A DNA stretch of 64,000 nt, from positions 1 through 64,000 of the forward strand of contig JBEKDZ010000006.1 of NCBI GenBank assembly GCA_050014095.1, in the 5' to 3' direction. The notes under the pieces were generated by a model. That model was given only the letters and a program-made list of their open reading frames with translations, was not told where the DNA came from and ran no database searches. Position 1 is the stretch's first letter; every line of letters starts with the position of its first letter. Below, piece by piece: positions 23,869-32,548 of this stretch. The DNA comes from RBG-13-51-18 sp050014095 (GTDB lineage: Bacteria > Chloroflexota > Dehalococcoidia > Dehalococcoidales > RBG-16-60-22). The position numbers were made by a program, and so were the translations under genes.

Positions 23869-24816
23869 ATGCCTTTCGAAATTCCCAAGACAGCTTATAG
23901 CGGGAAAATCCGGGAGGTGACGCTGGGCAAAGGTGCAAAGGCGGTGACCATCGGCGGGGAAACGGCTTACCCGTTTCATCTCTTCGAAGGGCAGATGTCT
24001 CACCTGCCCCGCTTGGCCATGGAAGTCTATGACCTGCCCCCCAATGATTGGCCAAAGGCTGCGTTGGAGCCTTTTAACGACGTCATCAACGACCCTATTG
24101 CCTGGGCACAAAAGTGCGTTAAGGACTACGGCGCGGAGATAATATGCCTCCAGCTCACTAGCACCGACCCCAATGGCGCGAACCGCCCGGCGGATAAAGC
24201 CGCTATTATAGTGAAAAAGGTAGCGGACGCCATCGATGTGCCCTTAATCGTCTGGGGCACCGCCAACCACGAAAAAGACATTGAGGTCTTGAGCGCCGTT
24301 GCAGAAATTTGCCGTGATAAAAACCTGATATTAGGTCCGGTGGAGGAAGCCGACCATAAGCAAATCGGCGCGGCGGCCATCGGTTTTAAGCATGTTGTTG
24401 CCGCCGCCACCCCTATCGACATCAACCTCGCCAAGCAGCTAAATATTTTACTGGGAAACCTGGGCGTGCCGGATGATAAGCTTATCATGGACCCTACGGT
24501 CACCAGTATCGGTTACGGCATCGAATACTGCTATTCCGTGATGGAAAGAATGAGAATTGCGGCTTTGACCCAGCAGGATACCAAGCTCCAGTTCCCCATC
24601 ATCTGCAATCTTGCCAAGGAAGTCTGGAAGACGAAAGAAGCCAGGATTACCGCTAAAGAAAACCCGAAGATGGGCGACGCGAAAAAGCGAGGCATTCTGC
24701 TGGAAGCCATGACCGCGACACTTTTACTGATGGCCGGCGCCGATATACTGATAATGAGACACCCTGACGCGATAAAACTGGTTAAAGAGTTGATTGCCGA
24801 CCTGGTGGCTGAATGA
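23869..24816 (+). CDS. acsD: Corrinoid iron-sulfur protein, small (delta) subunit
   Basis: A 315-residue CdhD/AcsD homologue with a TIM-barrel layout. Recognisable stretches are FHLFEGQMSHLPRLAMEVYD, AEIICLQLTSTDPNGANRPA, ILGPVEEADHKQIGAAA, MDPTVTSIGYGIEY, and a C-terminal MAGADILIMRHP. It pairs with the large subunit to hold the cobamide that takes the methyl group from AcsE to acetyl-CoA synthase. An open frame begins nine codons earlier with GTG, but GGAGGAG is positioned for the ATG at 23869. AcsC follows 14 bp later, consistent with equal expression. Confidence 0.95.
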   Translation: MPFEIPKTAYSGKIREVTLGKGAKAVTIGGETAYPFHLFEGQMSHLPRLAMEVYDLPPNDWPKAALEPFNDVINDPIAWAQKCVKDYGAEIICLQLTSTDPNGANRPADKAAIIVKKVADAIDVPLIVWGTANHEKDIEVLSAVAEICRDKNLILGPVEEADHKQIGAAAIGFKHVVAAATPIDINLAKQLNILLGNLGVPDDKLIMDPTVTSIGYGIEYCYSVMERMRIAALTQQDTKLQFPIICNLAKEVWKTKEARITAKENPKMGDAKKRGILLEAMTATLLLMAGADILIMRHPDAIKLVKELIADLVAE

Positions 24817-24829
24817 GGGAGACCATAGC

Positions 24830-26176
24830 ATGGCATTGACCGGCATCGAGATATTCAAGCTATTGCCCAAGACAAACTGCGGCGACTGCGGCGTGCCCAC
24901 CTGCCTCGCTTTTGCCATGGCTTTAGCCGCTGGCAAAGCCGAATTGGATAAATGCCCGCATCTCTCCGATGAAGCCCGCGCCAAGCTAATGGAAGCCTCC
25001 ACGCCGCCTATTTTACCGGTTACCATCGGCGTGGGCGATAATGCCCTGAAAATCGGCGGGGAGACGGTGATGTTCCGCCACGAAAAGAGATTCGAGAACC
25101 CGCCCGGCATTGCTATCCTTATCAGCGACAAAATGTCCGACGCCGAGGTTACCGCCAGGCTGAAAAAGGTGAACGACCTGGTTTACGAAAGGGTAGGAAT
25201 AACCCTGCGTGCCAACCTGGTTGCCATCAAATCCGAGACGGGCGATGCCGCCAGATTCGCCGCCCTGGCAGGCAAAGTTAAAACCAGCAGCGATGCCAAC
25301 ATCATCCTGATGAGCGAGAAAGCGGAGGTGCTGACGGCGGGCGTTAAAGTATGCGCCGACCGTAAGCCGCTGCTCTACGCTGCCACCAAAGATAATATAG
25401 ACGCCGTAGCCGCCCTGGCTAAAGAATCCGCCTGCCCGGTTGCGGCTAAAGCTGCAAGCATCGAAGAGACTGCCGCCCTGACGGAAAAACTCGCCGCGAC
25501 AGGCATCAAGAATATCGTTCTCGATACAGGGGCGAGAAGCACCCGGCAAGCGCTGGAAGACCAAATAATTATCCGCAACGCTGCCCTCACCAAAAAGTAC
25601 CGTCCGCTCGGCTACCCGACCATAGTTTTTCCCTGCGAGATGACCGCTAACCCGATGAAGGAGGCGCTTATCGCCGCTATGTTCATCGCCAAGTACGCCG
25701 GGATAATCGTCCTTTCTGATTTCCAGGGAGAAAGCCTCTTCCCCCTGCTGGTGGCGCGCCTGAATATCTATACCGACCCCCAGCGGCCGATGACTACCAA
25801 GCAAGGCATTTATGAAATCAACAACCCTGACGAGAACTCGCCGCTAATGGTCACCTCCAACTTCTCCCTGACCTACTCGATAGTTGCCGGCGAAATAGAA
25901 AACAGCAAGGTGCCCAGCTACCTCTTCGTAAAAGACACCGAGGGGCTTTCCGTAGTGACCTCCTGGGCGGCCGGGAAATTTACCGGCGAAGGCATCGGCA
26001 CCGCCATCCTGAAAAGCGGTATTACCGATAAAATTAAACACCGCAAGCTGATTATCCCCGGCTACCTCGCTGACGAGCGTGACGCTATTGCCGAAGAAAT
26101 GCCCGGCTGGGAAATCCTGGTAGGCCCCAAAGACGCCGCCGATATCACGCCGTTTCTCAAAGCCTTTAAACCATAA
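24830..26176 (+). CDS. acsC: Corrinoid iron-sulfur protein, large (gamma) subunit
   Basis: A 448-residue AcsC/CdhE. The N-terminal [4Fe-4S] domain has Cys17, Cys20, Cys25 and Cys42 (NCGDCGVPTC...KCPHL). A TIM-barrel domain follows, and the C-terminal part binds the cobamide (SNFSLTYSIVAGEIE, then the GLSVVTSWAAGKFTGE region). The cluster reactivates Co(II) to Co(I). An earlier in-frame ATG exists inside acsD, but the ATG at 24830 starts the conserved MALTGIEIFKLLPK and has GAGGGAG upstream. Confidence 0.96.
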   Translation: MALTGIEIFKLLPKTNCGDCGVPTCLAFAMALAAGKAELDKCPHLSDEARAKLMEASTPPILPVTIGVGDNALKIGGETVMFRHEKRFENPPGIAILISDKMSDAEVTARLKKVNDLVYERVGITLRANLVAIKSETGDAARFAALAGKVKTSSDANIILMSEKAEVLTAGVKVCADRKPLLYAATKDNIDAVAALAKESACPVAAKAASIEETAALTEKLAATGIKNIVLDTGARSTRQALEDQIIIRNAALTKKYRPLGYPTIVFPCEMTANPMKEALIAAMFIAKYAGIIVLSDFQGESLFPLLVARLNIYTDPQRPMTTKQGIYEINNPDENSPLMVTSNFSLTYSIVAGEIENSKVPSYLFVKDTEGLSVVTSWAAGKFTGEGIGTAILKSGITDKIKHRKLIIPGYLADERDAIAEEMPGWEILVGPKDAADITPFLKAFKP

Positions 26177-26185
26177 GGAGGCAGG

Positions 26186-27064
26186 ATGATTCTCATCGGG
26201 GAGAATATCAACATCATGTCATCGTCCCTGGGCATCGCGCTCAAGGAGAGAAACGCCGCGGCTATACAAGCCATGGCTCAAGCAGAGACCGCAGCCGGTA
26301 TGGATGTCCTCGACCTTAATACCGGCCCCACCCGTAAGGGCGGCGACGAGCTGATGGCCTGGGTGGTCCAAACCGTCCAGTCCGTCACCGATAAAATGCT
26401 TTCGCTGGATACTGCCAACATGGACGCTATCGAAGCCGGCCTGAAAGCCAGTAAGAACAAGGTTCTCATCAACTCGGTTTCTTTACAGTCCAGTCGAATC
26501 GACCGGGGGCTGGCTTTAGCGCAACAATATAACGCCGACCTTATCGGCCTTCTCTGGAGTAACGAGGGCATGCCGCGCGACGCCAATGAAAGGGCGATGT
26601 ACACCGTAGATTTTGTCTACAAAGCCAACGCCGCCGGCATCAACAACGAGAGGATATGGATCGACCCCATCGTCAGCCCGGTATCCGTAGAAATCAACCA
26701 GGTTAAAGCCTGCGTGGAGTTCATGGCGATGCTGGGAGAAATCGCCCCGGGGTGCAAATCCGTGGCGGGGATTTCTAACGTTTCCAACGGTACGCCGTCC
26801 AAGCTGCGGTGCTGGCTGAACCGTACCTATATGGTGATGCTGATGAGGCATGGGTTATACTCCGCTATGGTGGACGCCTTAGATAAAGACCTGATAGCGA
26901 TTGCCCGCGGGCAGCGACCCGATATCGTAGAGCTTATATATAAAATAATGGATAAGGCTAAACCAGATATAGCATCCCTGCCTCAAGAGATGGCTAACTA
27001 CGCCCGGACGGCGCGGGTACTGATGGGAGAGTCGCTCTACTCCCACTCCTGGCTGGAAGTATAA
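26186..27064 (+). CDS. acsE: Methyl-THF:corrinoid iron-sulfur protein methyltransferase
   Basis: A 292-residue pterin-binding methyltransferase (DHPS-like TIM barrel). MILIGENINIMSSSLG at the start, DVLDLNTGPTRKGGDELMAW, the WIDPIVSPVS segment, and SVAGISNVSNGTP are the folate-binding and N5-protonation region typical of AcsE/MeTr. It moves the methyl group from methyl-THF to Co(I) of AcsCD. It lies 9 bp after acsC with a strong GGAGG. The order acsD-acsC-acsE is compact, one transcript with the fhs-fchA-folD genes upstream likely. Acetyl-CoA synthase and CODH are not in the window. Confidence 0.95.
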   Translation: MILIGENINIMSSSLGIALKERNAAAIQAMAQAETAAGMDVLDLNTGPTRKGGDELMAWVVQTVQSVTDKMLSLDTANMDAIEAGLKASKNKVLINSVSLQSSRIDRGLALAQQYNADLIGLLWSNEGMPRDANERAMYTVDFVYKANAAGINNERIWIDPIVSPVSVEINQVKACVEFMAMLGEIAPGCKSVAGISNVSNGTPSKLRCWLNRTYMVMLMRHGLYSAMVDALDKDLIAIARGQRPDIVELIYKIMDKAKPDIASLPQEMANYARTARVLMGESLYSHSWLEV

Positions 27065-27123
27065 AGACAAATACCTTAAAATAATATTGGTGATATCTCT
27101 TCATCAACTCGAAAAAACTGGAG

Positions 27124-27621
27124 GTGATTCCCCTGTCCATAGATACCTTGACCACAGCTGATGTGCAGGGTAAATTACAAGAGATTTTTTCCCATTATAC
27201 CGGCGAACAGCAGGAGCTCATCCCTATTTTACAGGAGACACAAGAGCAGTTCCGCTATTTGCCGGCGGCCGCTATCAAAGAGATAGCCAAATTCCTGTAT
27301 ATTCCCGAAAGCGTCGTTTACGGAGTTAGTACTTTTTACGCGCAGTTCAAGCTGACGCCGCTGGGGAAAAAGGTGATACGCGTTTGTCGCGGGACGGCCT
27401 GCCACGTGCGCGGCTCGAGCAAGGTCTTAAGCGAGGTTGAGAAGCTGCTGGGCATCAAAGCCGGCGAAACGACACAGGACATGGAATATTCTCTGGAAAC
27501 AATTGCCTGTATCGGCGCCTGCGCCCTGGCACCGACGATGACGATAGATGACGAGGTTCACGGCAAGATGACCGCGAAAAAAGCGGCGGAGGTTTTAGGT
27601 GTCAAAAGCTCAAGCCAATAA
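27124..27621 (+). CDS. NuoE/HydC-type [2Fe-2S] thioredoxin-like subunit
   Basis: A protein of up to 165 residues with the 24-kDa-subunit pattern. A helical N-terminus (QQELIPILQETQEQFRYLP) is followed by the thioredoxin-like domain with cluster ligands Cys88, Cys93, Cys129 and Cys133 (CRGTAC, CIGAC). It shuttles electrons in NADH-linked complexes. The start is unusual: the only early standard codon, GTG at 27124, lies inside a perfect Shine-Dalgarno GGAGGTGAT. The ribosome may instead use CTG at 27133 or TTG at 27148. It overlaps the NuoF-like gene by 23 bases. No catalytic hydrogenase or formate dehydrogenase subunit accompanies the pair. Confidence 0.88.
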   Translation: MIPLSIDTLTTADVQGKLQEIFSHYTGEQQELIPILQETQEQFRYLPAAAIKEIAKFLYIPESVVYGVSTFYAQFKLTPLGKKVIRVCRGTACHVRGSSKVLSEVEKLLGIKAGETTQDMEYSLETIACIGACALAPTMTIDDEVHGKMTAKKAAEVLGVKSSSQ

Positions 27622-29473
27622 TAACGCCCGGCATACGGTGTTTATCTGCCAGGGAACCGGCTGCGTCTCCGGCAAGTCAATAGAAATCACCGGGGCTTTA
27701 ACTAAAGCCGTTAAAGAGGCAGGGCTGGGGGAAGTAAATATTGATTTCACCGGTTGCCACGGCTTCTGCGAGCAGGGTCCGGTGGCTATCGTGGAGCCGG
27801 AGGGTATTTTTTACACGCATGTTGCCGCTGCCGATGTGCCGGAGATAGTGACGTCTCATTTACGAGATGGCAAGCCGGTAGAGCGTCTTTTTTATAAAGA
27901 CCCGGTGACCGGACAGGCGATACCGTATTATAAAGATATCAATTTTTATAAGATACAGCAGCGTCTCGTCCTGCGCCACTGCGGCCACATCAACCCGGAG
28001 AGAATCGAGGATTACACTGCCCTAGGCGGATATGAGTCGTTGAAAAAAGTGCTTAAAGAAATGACGCCGCAGCAGGTTATCGATACGGTTAAGCGTTCCG
28101 GACTAAGAGGGAGGGGCGGGGCGGGGTTTTCCACCGGTCAGAAATGGCAGTTCTGCCATGATGTCCAGAGCGACCAGAAATATATGGTTTGCAACGCCGA
28201 TGAAGGCGACCCCGGGGCTTTTATGGACCGCAGCACCATGGAGGGCGACCCACATACCGTGCTCGAGGGGATGGCTATCGCCGCTTATGCCATCGGGGCC
28301 AGCGAGGGCTACATTTATATTAGGGCGGAATACCCGCTGGCAGTCAAACGCGTGCGGCTGGCTATCAAACAGGCCGAGGAAAAGGGTTACCTCGGGAAGA
28401 ATATATTCGGCTCGAAATTCAGCTTTACCATCCACGTGAAGGAGGGCGCCGGCGCCTTCGTCTGCGGCGAAGAGACCGCGCTGATGGCGTCCATCGAGGG
28501 AAAAAGGGGCATGCCCCGTCCAAGGCCTCCCTTCCCGGCAGTCTCCGGGCTATGGGGCAAACCGACCACTATTAATAACGTTAAATCTCTGGCAGTGGTG
28601 CCGGTGATTATCGCTAAAGGACCGGAGTGGTATGCCAATATCGGCACGGAGAAGAGCAAGGGGACGTGTGTCTTCGCGCTGACCGGCAAAATCGCCAATA
28701 GCGGCCTGATAGAAGTGCCGATGGGGATTAAGCTGCGCGAAATTATCTACGATATCGGCGGTGGCATCCCGGGTGGCAAGAAATTTAAAGCCGTCCAAAC
28801 TGGCGGACCCTCGGGAGGCTGCTTGCCGGAGGCTTACCTCGATAAATCCGTCGACTACGAGTCGCTGACCGAAGCCGGTTCGATGATGGGGTCGGGGGGC
28901 ATGGTAGTCATGGACGAGGACACCTGCATGGTGGACGTGGCACGGTTCTTTTTATCCTTCACCCAGTCGGAATCGTGCGGCAAGTGTGTGCCGTGCCGGG
29001 TAGGTACCAAGCAGATGCTCGGTATTTTGGAAAGAATCTGTGCTGGCGAAGGTAAAAAGGAAGACATCGCAATCCTGGAGAGGCTAGCAAACCAGATAAA
29101 AGCCGGCTCGCTCTGCGCGCTGGGGCAGACTGCCCCCAATCCCGTTTTGACCACACTACGCTACTTTATAGACGAATACAAAGCGCACATCGAAGAAAAG
29201 AGATGCCCCGCCCGCGTCTGTACCAAATTGTTAAACTACTATATCCTGCCGGACAAGTGCCAGGGGTGCGGTATCTGCGCGCGGGAGTGCCCCGTCCAGG
29301 CGATTACCGGCGGCAAGCGCCTGGTGCATATCATCGACCAGGAAAAGTGCATTAAATGCGGTGCCTGCTTTGATTCCTGCCCGCCGCGCTTCAACGCCAT
29401 CGCCAAAGTAAGCGGGGAAAAGGTGGAAGTGCCTAGGGAGCCGATTCCTGTAACAGCCCCTCTGCCGAAATAG
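27599..29473 (+). CDS. NuoF/HydB-type flavoprotein diaphorase subunit with extra Fe-S domains
   Basis: A 624-residue multidomain protein. An N-terminal [2Fe-2S] thioredoxin-like domain (Cys17, Cys22, Cys53, Cys57) is followed by the 51-kDa FMN/NADH domain with GLRGRGGAGFSTGQKW and NADEGDPGAFMDRS. Then come an SLBB segment, the [4Fe-4S] site SCGKCVPCRVG, and a C-terminal 2x[4Fe-4S] ferredoxin domain (CQGCGICARECP, CIKCGACFDSCP). This is the beta-subunit layout of electron-bifurcating [FeFe] hydrogenases and NAD-dependent formate dehydrogenases. Without a catalytic partner nearby it may serve a remote one or link NAD(H) and ferredoxin to the methyl branch. It starts with GTG inside the preceding gene, so translation is coupled. 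Confidence 0.92.
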   Translation: MSKAQANNNARHTVFICQGTGCVSGKSIEITGALTKAVKEAGLGEVNIDFTGCHGFCEQGPVAIVEPEGIFYTHVAAADVPEIVTSHLRDGKPVERLFYKDPVTGQAIPYYKDINFYKIQQRLVLRHCGHINPERIEDYTALGGYESLKKVLKEMTPQQVIDTVKRSGLRGRGGAGFSTGQKWQFCHDVQSDQKYMVCNADEGDPGAFMDRSTMEGDPHTVLEGMAIAAYAIGASEGYIYIRAEYPLAVKRVRLAIKQAEEKGYLGKNIFGSKFSFTIHVKEGAGAFVCGEETALMASIEGKRGMPRPRPPFPAVSGLWGKPTTINNVKSLAVVPVIIAKGPEWYANIGTEKSKGTCVFALTGKIANSGLIEVPMGIKLREIIYDIGGGIPGGKKFKAVQTGGPSGGCLPEAYLDKSVDYESLTEAGSMMGSGGMVVMDEDTCMVDVARFFLSFTQSESCGKCVPCRVGTKQMLGILERICAGEGKKEDIAILERLANQIKAGSLCALGQTAPNPVLTTLRYFIDEYKAHIEEKRCPARVCTKLLNYYILPDKCQGCGICARECPVQAITGGKRLVHIIDQEKCIKCGACFDSCPPRFNAIAKVSGEKVEVPREPIPVTAPLPK

Positions 29474-30353
29474 CCGATATAGCCCCATCCCCCACCGCCG
29501 CCGCCACCTGCCGGGGCGTGCCGCTCCGGATATCGCCGGCGGCAAAGATATAAGGTACTTGCGACTCCATATTTTCGTTAACGATTATCTGCTCCTGCTT
29601 ATCCAACGGGACGAGACCCTCCAGATAGCTAGTGTTCGGCTCAAGTCCAATATGCACCAAAACGCCGTCCACCTTTAGCGTCTCATTTTTCTTGCCCGCC
29701 GCCAGTTCGATGGCTTCCACCTTATCTTTGCCAGTGATGGCTGCCACCCTTAAGCCGCAGCGGACTTCTATCCTGGGGTTGGCGGCGAGTCTTTCCTGAA
29801 GGACGGCGGTAGCGGTCAATTTAGGCATCGCCTCGATGAGAATTACTTTAGATGCAATCCTGGCCATATAGAGGGCTTCCGTAACGCCGGCATCGCCGCC
29901 GCCGCAAACCGCCACTACCTTATCGGCATAATGACCGCCGTCGCATAAGGCGCATTCAAAAACACCCCTCCCCGCTAGCTCCGCCTCACCGGGGACGTTG
30001 AGCTTTTTGTTCTTCGACCCGCCGGCGATAATGATGACATTAGTGGTAAAGCCCTGGCCATTAGCACAGGCGACATAGCGCGTGCCGGAAAAAAGCTCGA
30101 TGCCAGTGACCTCGGCGTTTTCAATCTGGAGTCCGTATTTCTTCGCCTGCGCTACCATCTGCGAAGCCAGTTGCGCGCCGGTAACGCCTTCGGCAAAACC
30201 CGGGTAGTTTTCAATCAACTCGATATTTCTTAGGTAGCCGCCAGCGGTGTCTTTATCGAGCAGCAGCGTGCGCCGCCTAGCCCGACTTAAATAAAGCCCT
30301 GCCGTAAGCCCCGCCGGCCCCCCGCCGATGATAACAGCATCCCAGTCGAACAT
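29433..30353 (-). CDS. trxB: Thioredoxin reductase-like FAD/NAD(P) oxidoreductase
   Basis: A 306-residue flavoprotein with the FAD motif GGGPAGLTAG (10-19), a redox-active Cys134-x-x-Cys137 (CALCDG, usually CATCDG), the NAD(P) motif VCGGGDAG (150-157), and the C-terminal IFAAGDIRSG. Length and layout match bacterial TrxB. The odd Leu in the CxxC and lack of a nearby thioredoxin leave a ferredoxin-dependent or peroxiredoxin-linked role possible. It converges on the NuoF-like gene, overlapping 41 bases. No thioredoxin gene lies in the window. G+C matches surroundings. An AGGGAGA lies before its ATG. Confidence 0.88.
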   Translation of the reverse strand: MFDWDAVIIGGGPAGLTAGLYLSRARRRTLLLDKDTAGGYLRNIELIENYPGFAEGVTGAQLASQMVAQAKKYGLQIENAEVTGIELFSGTRYVACANGQGFTTNVIIIAGGSKNKKLNVPGEAELAGRGVFECALCDGGHYADKVVAVCGGGDAGVTEALYMARIASKVILIEAMPKLTATAVLQERLAANPRIEVRCGLRVAAITGKDKVEAIELAAGKKNETLKVDGVLVHIGLEPNTSYLEGLVPLDKQEQIIVNENMESQVPYIFAAGDIRSGTPRQVAAAVGDGAISAISAEGLLQESAP

Positions 30354-30396
30354 GATATCTCCCTTTATACATAATTATACACATAATATTTCAACC

Positions 30397-30420
30397 ATTC
30401 CGATGAAAATCGGAATCCAG
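30397..30420. repeat. Small hairpin repeat with GAAA loop (copy 1)
   Basis: ATTCCGAT, loop GAAA, ATCGGAAT, then CCAG. A second copy at 42700-42723 has a different stem that still pairs (ATTCCCGT/ACGGGAAT) with the same loop and CCAG tail. Confidence 0.6.
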
Positions 30421-30524
30421 TTAAATTGAACTAGCTAAATGATAATAATTCGTCATAAAGGTCTTGCCACAAGGGATTTACCTTCGACCATAGAATAACA
30501 GACGGGAATACAGCGGTCAATTCC

Positions 30525-30553
30525 TTGACAATATTTATAGCGTTAACGATAAT
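30525..30553 (+). promoter_or_regulatory. Sigma-70-type promoter for the cupin operon
   Basis: A consensus -35 TTGACA (30525-30530) and a -10 GATAAT (30548-30553) are separated by exactly 17 bases. They lie about 35 bases before the cupin ATG, leaving a short leader with AAGGAG. Confidence 0.8.
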
Positions 30554-30587
30554 TGGTTGTAAATATCCTTTATTTTAAGGAGTAGCT

Positions 30588-30947
30588 ATGAAAGTACAGA
30601 ACTACCGCCAGGTTAAGGGGTTAACGGCGGCGCCGGGGGTAACGATGCGCGTGGTGGCGGGACCGGCGGAAAAAGCGCCGACCTTTGTGATGCGTGTGTT
30701 TGAGATAGAGGAGGGCAGCGCCACCCCTTTACATACCCATCCTTGGGAGCATGAGGTCTTTATCTTTGAGGGGAAAGGAATACTAAAAAGCGGCGATAAA
30801 GAAACACCTTTAGGTGTGGGGGACGCAGCCGTCGTCCTCCCTAACGAGCAGCATAGCTTCATAAACGCCGGTAAAGAGATGCTGCGCTTAATATGCGTCG
30901 TGCCGCTGGTGGATGGCAAGATGCCGGGCATGCCAGCTAAGAATTGA
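30588..30947 (+). CDS. Single-domain cupin protein
   Basis: A 119-residue cupin. The first motif TPLHTHPWEHEVFIFEGKG carries the metal ligands HxH...E, and the second, PNEQHSFINAGKE, gives the last histidine. Such proteins bind a divalent metal and act as small isomerases, oxygenases or sensors. The substrate is unknown. A clear promoter and AAGGAG precede it, and the SnoaL-like gene follows 18 bp later, so the two form a small operon. Confidence 0.85.
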   Translation: MKVQNYRQVKGLTAAPGVTMRVVAGPAEKAPTFVMRVFEIEEGSATPLHTHPWEHEVFIFEGKGILKSGDKETPLGVGDAAVVLPNEQHSFINAGKEMLRLICVVPLVDGKMPGMPAKN

Positions 30948-30965
30948 ACTAATTTAGGAGTTAAC

Positions 30966-31373
30966 ATGTCCGCTGAAGAAAATAAAGCGCTGGTACGCCA
31001 TGTTGTCGAGCTCTGGAACCAGAGAGACATGAACGCGTTCTTTGAGCTATGTGCTCCAGAATACATTGAGCACCTGCCCACGGGCGATGTAACCCTGGCG
31101 CAGCTTAAACAATTCGCTCCCAGATTTTTCGCCACTTTCCCCGATATTCACATCACCATCAAGGATATAGTCGCCGAGGGAGATAAGGTAGCAGTGCTGG
31201 TGAACTGGAAAGCGACCCATAGAAGCGAGTACCTGGGGATTCCTGCAACTGGAAAGAAAATCGATATTACGGTGGCGATGCTAATTAAAATTACTGGCGG
31301 TAAATGGGTAGAATTCTGGAACGTTACCGATATCCAATTAGCTCAACAGCTTGGAGTTATTCCACCTAAATAA
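30966..31373 (+). CDS. SnoaL-like ester cyclase / NTF2-fold protein, paralogue
   Basis: A 135-residue protein with the same plan as the gene at 18849: ELWNQRDMNAFFELCAPEYI at the start, FPDIHITIKDIVAEGDKVAV in the middle and a WVEFWNVTDIQLAQQLGVI end. Unlike the other copy it stops at the expected domain boundary. Function unknown; probable small-molecule binding. It is co-transcribed with the cupin gene. The start has TTAGGAG seven bases upstream. Confidence 0.82.
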   Translation: MSAEENKALVRHVVELWNQRDMNAFFELCAPEYIEHLPTGDVTLAQLKQFAPRFFATFPDIHITIKDIVAEGDKVAVLVNWKATHRSEYLGIPATGKKIDITVAMLIKITGGKWVEFWNVTDIQLAQQLGVIPPK

Positions 31374-31376
31374 ATA

Positions 31377-32525
31377 CTACACCTTCAGACCCAGCATCAT
31401 CTTTGTTCTGATATTAAGTATCTTCCACCAGCCCACCTTACGCGCCAGGTTTCTCATGTTGACGGTCGCCTTGTCTTTAGGCGGCACCCTTTCCGGCTCC
31501 TTATGACGCATTTTATTAGCGCCGGCAGGACACAACACAACACAGTTGCCGCAGCCGATACAGCGGTCGAGGTTCACTTGAGCCACACCATCGACCATCA
31601 CACGGGCGTTAAGCTGGCACTTTTCGACGCATATATTGCAGCCAGTGCAAAGTGTGGGGTCGACCTCTACAACGTAGTTGGTGATGTAAAGCTCCACAGG
31701 GCGGGGGTGTTTCAGCAGCATCTTCAGCAGCACACAGCAGTCCCCGCAGCAGCAGCAGATAGCCTCCGGGCGGAGGGAGTTTTCCGGCTGGATGACCAGC
31801 CCCGCCTCCTGTGCCTTTCCCAGAATATCCAGGGCTTCTTCCTTGGAGATATAGCGTCCGATGCCCATATCGACATGCCGTTTAGCGTGGTCGGCTCCAA
31901 CATAGATACACGTCTCCATAAGGTCGGTAGTAGTACATTTGTGACCTGTTAACTCGGAAGTCTGGCGACAGATGCAGTTAGCCACGGCAATCTTACCGCG
32001 CGCATTTTCTACCAGGCTCCTGATGCTATCGTAATCGCTAACACGGTACTTCTCCGGCAGGGGGATGCTTTTCTCAACCGGGACGGTACGGAGCGGGAGA
32101 CTTCCCCTCGGAACCGGCTTAGCTTTAGTTCGTCTTTCCGCATTATATTGTTGGTAGTCCGTAATCAGCTCTTGTGAAAGCCGGTTTATCTGGAAGTTAT
32201 AAACGCCGCCGACGGCAAACTCCGCATTAGCGTAATGCGTCTCCCGGTAGCCTTCATGAAAAGTCAGAATGGTGCCTTTACGCAACATATTATCCAATAT
32301 ATTGCGCAGCTCCTCGATGGAAATTCCCCTTGACTTCACACGACGGTAAATATGCTTGAGCGGCTCCGGTTTTATAGAAAGTTGCATGGCTATCGAGGCT
32401 TCCGGCGGCGTAAAGAAACGTTTTAAGAGCTTGATATCGAGGCCGGAGTCTACCTCCGGGAAGCCGCCGGGCATTCTATCCAGATATCTCTGCAGGTCGC
32501 GGTAAACACGGTCACCAGTAGACAT
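31377..32525 (-). CDS. Iron-sulfur protein with C-terminal 2x[4Fe-4S] ferredoxin domain
   Basis: A 382-residue protein. The N-terminal 120 residues look like a helical winged-helix-type region (TPPEASIAMQLSIKPEPLKH). The middle holds a cysteine-rich stretch (VANCICRQ, then CTTTDLMETC, then AICCCCGDCCVLL). The C-terminal ferredoxin has CTGCNICVEKC and CIGCGNCVVLC. The open frame extends 70 codons upstream into the next gene, but AAGGAGAT is placed for the ATG at 32525. It follows the DUF362 gene by 23 bp. It probably handles electrons in the cytoplasm; no reaction can be assigned. Confidence 0.75.
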   Translation of the reverse strand: MSTGDRVYRDLQRYLDRMPGGFPEVDSGLDIKLLKRFFTPPEASIAMQLSIKPEPLKHIYRRVKSRGISIEELRNILDNMLRKGTILTFHEGYRETHYANAEFAVGGVYNFQINRLSQELITDYQQYNAERRTKAKPVPRGSLPLRTVPVEKSIPLPEKYRVSDYDSIRSLVENARGKIAVANCICRQTSELTGHKCTTTDLMETCIYVGADHAKRHVDMGIGRYISKEEALDILGKAQEAGLVIQPENSLRPEAICCCCGDCCVLLKMLLKHPRPVELYITNYVVEVDPTLCTGCNICVEKCQLNARVMVDGVAQVNLDRCIGCGNCVVLCPAGANKMRHKEPERVPPKDKATVNMRNLARKVGWWKILNIRTKMMLGLKV

Positions 32526-32548
32526 AGCATTTATCTCCTTTATCAAAG

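Noticed and set aside
25013..25804. Minus-strand open frame (263 codons) opposite acsC
   Set aside because: Antisense shadow; acsC has all cluster ligands and a proper start.
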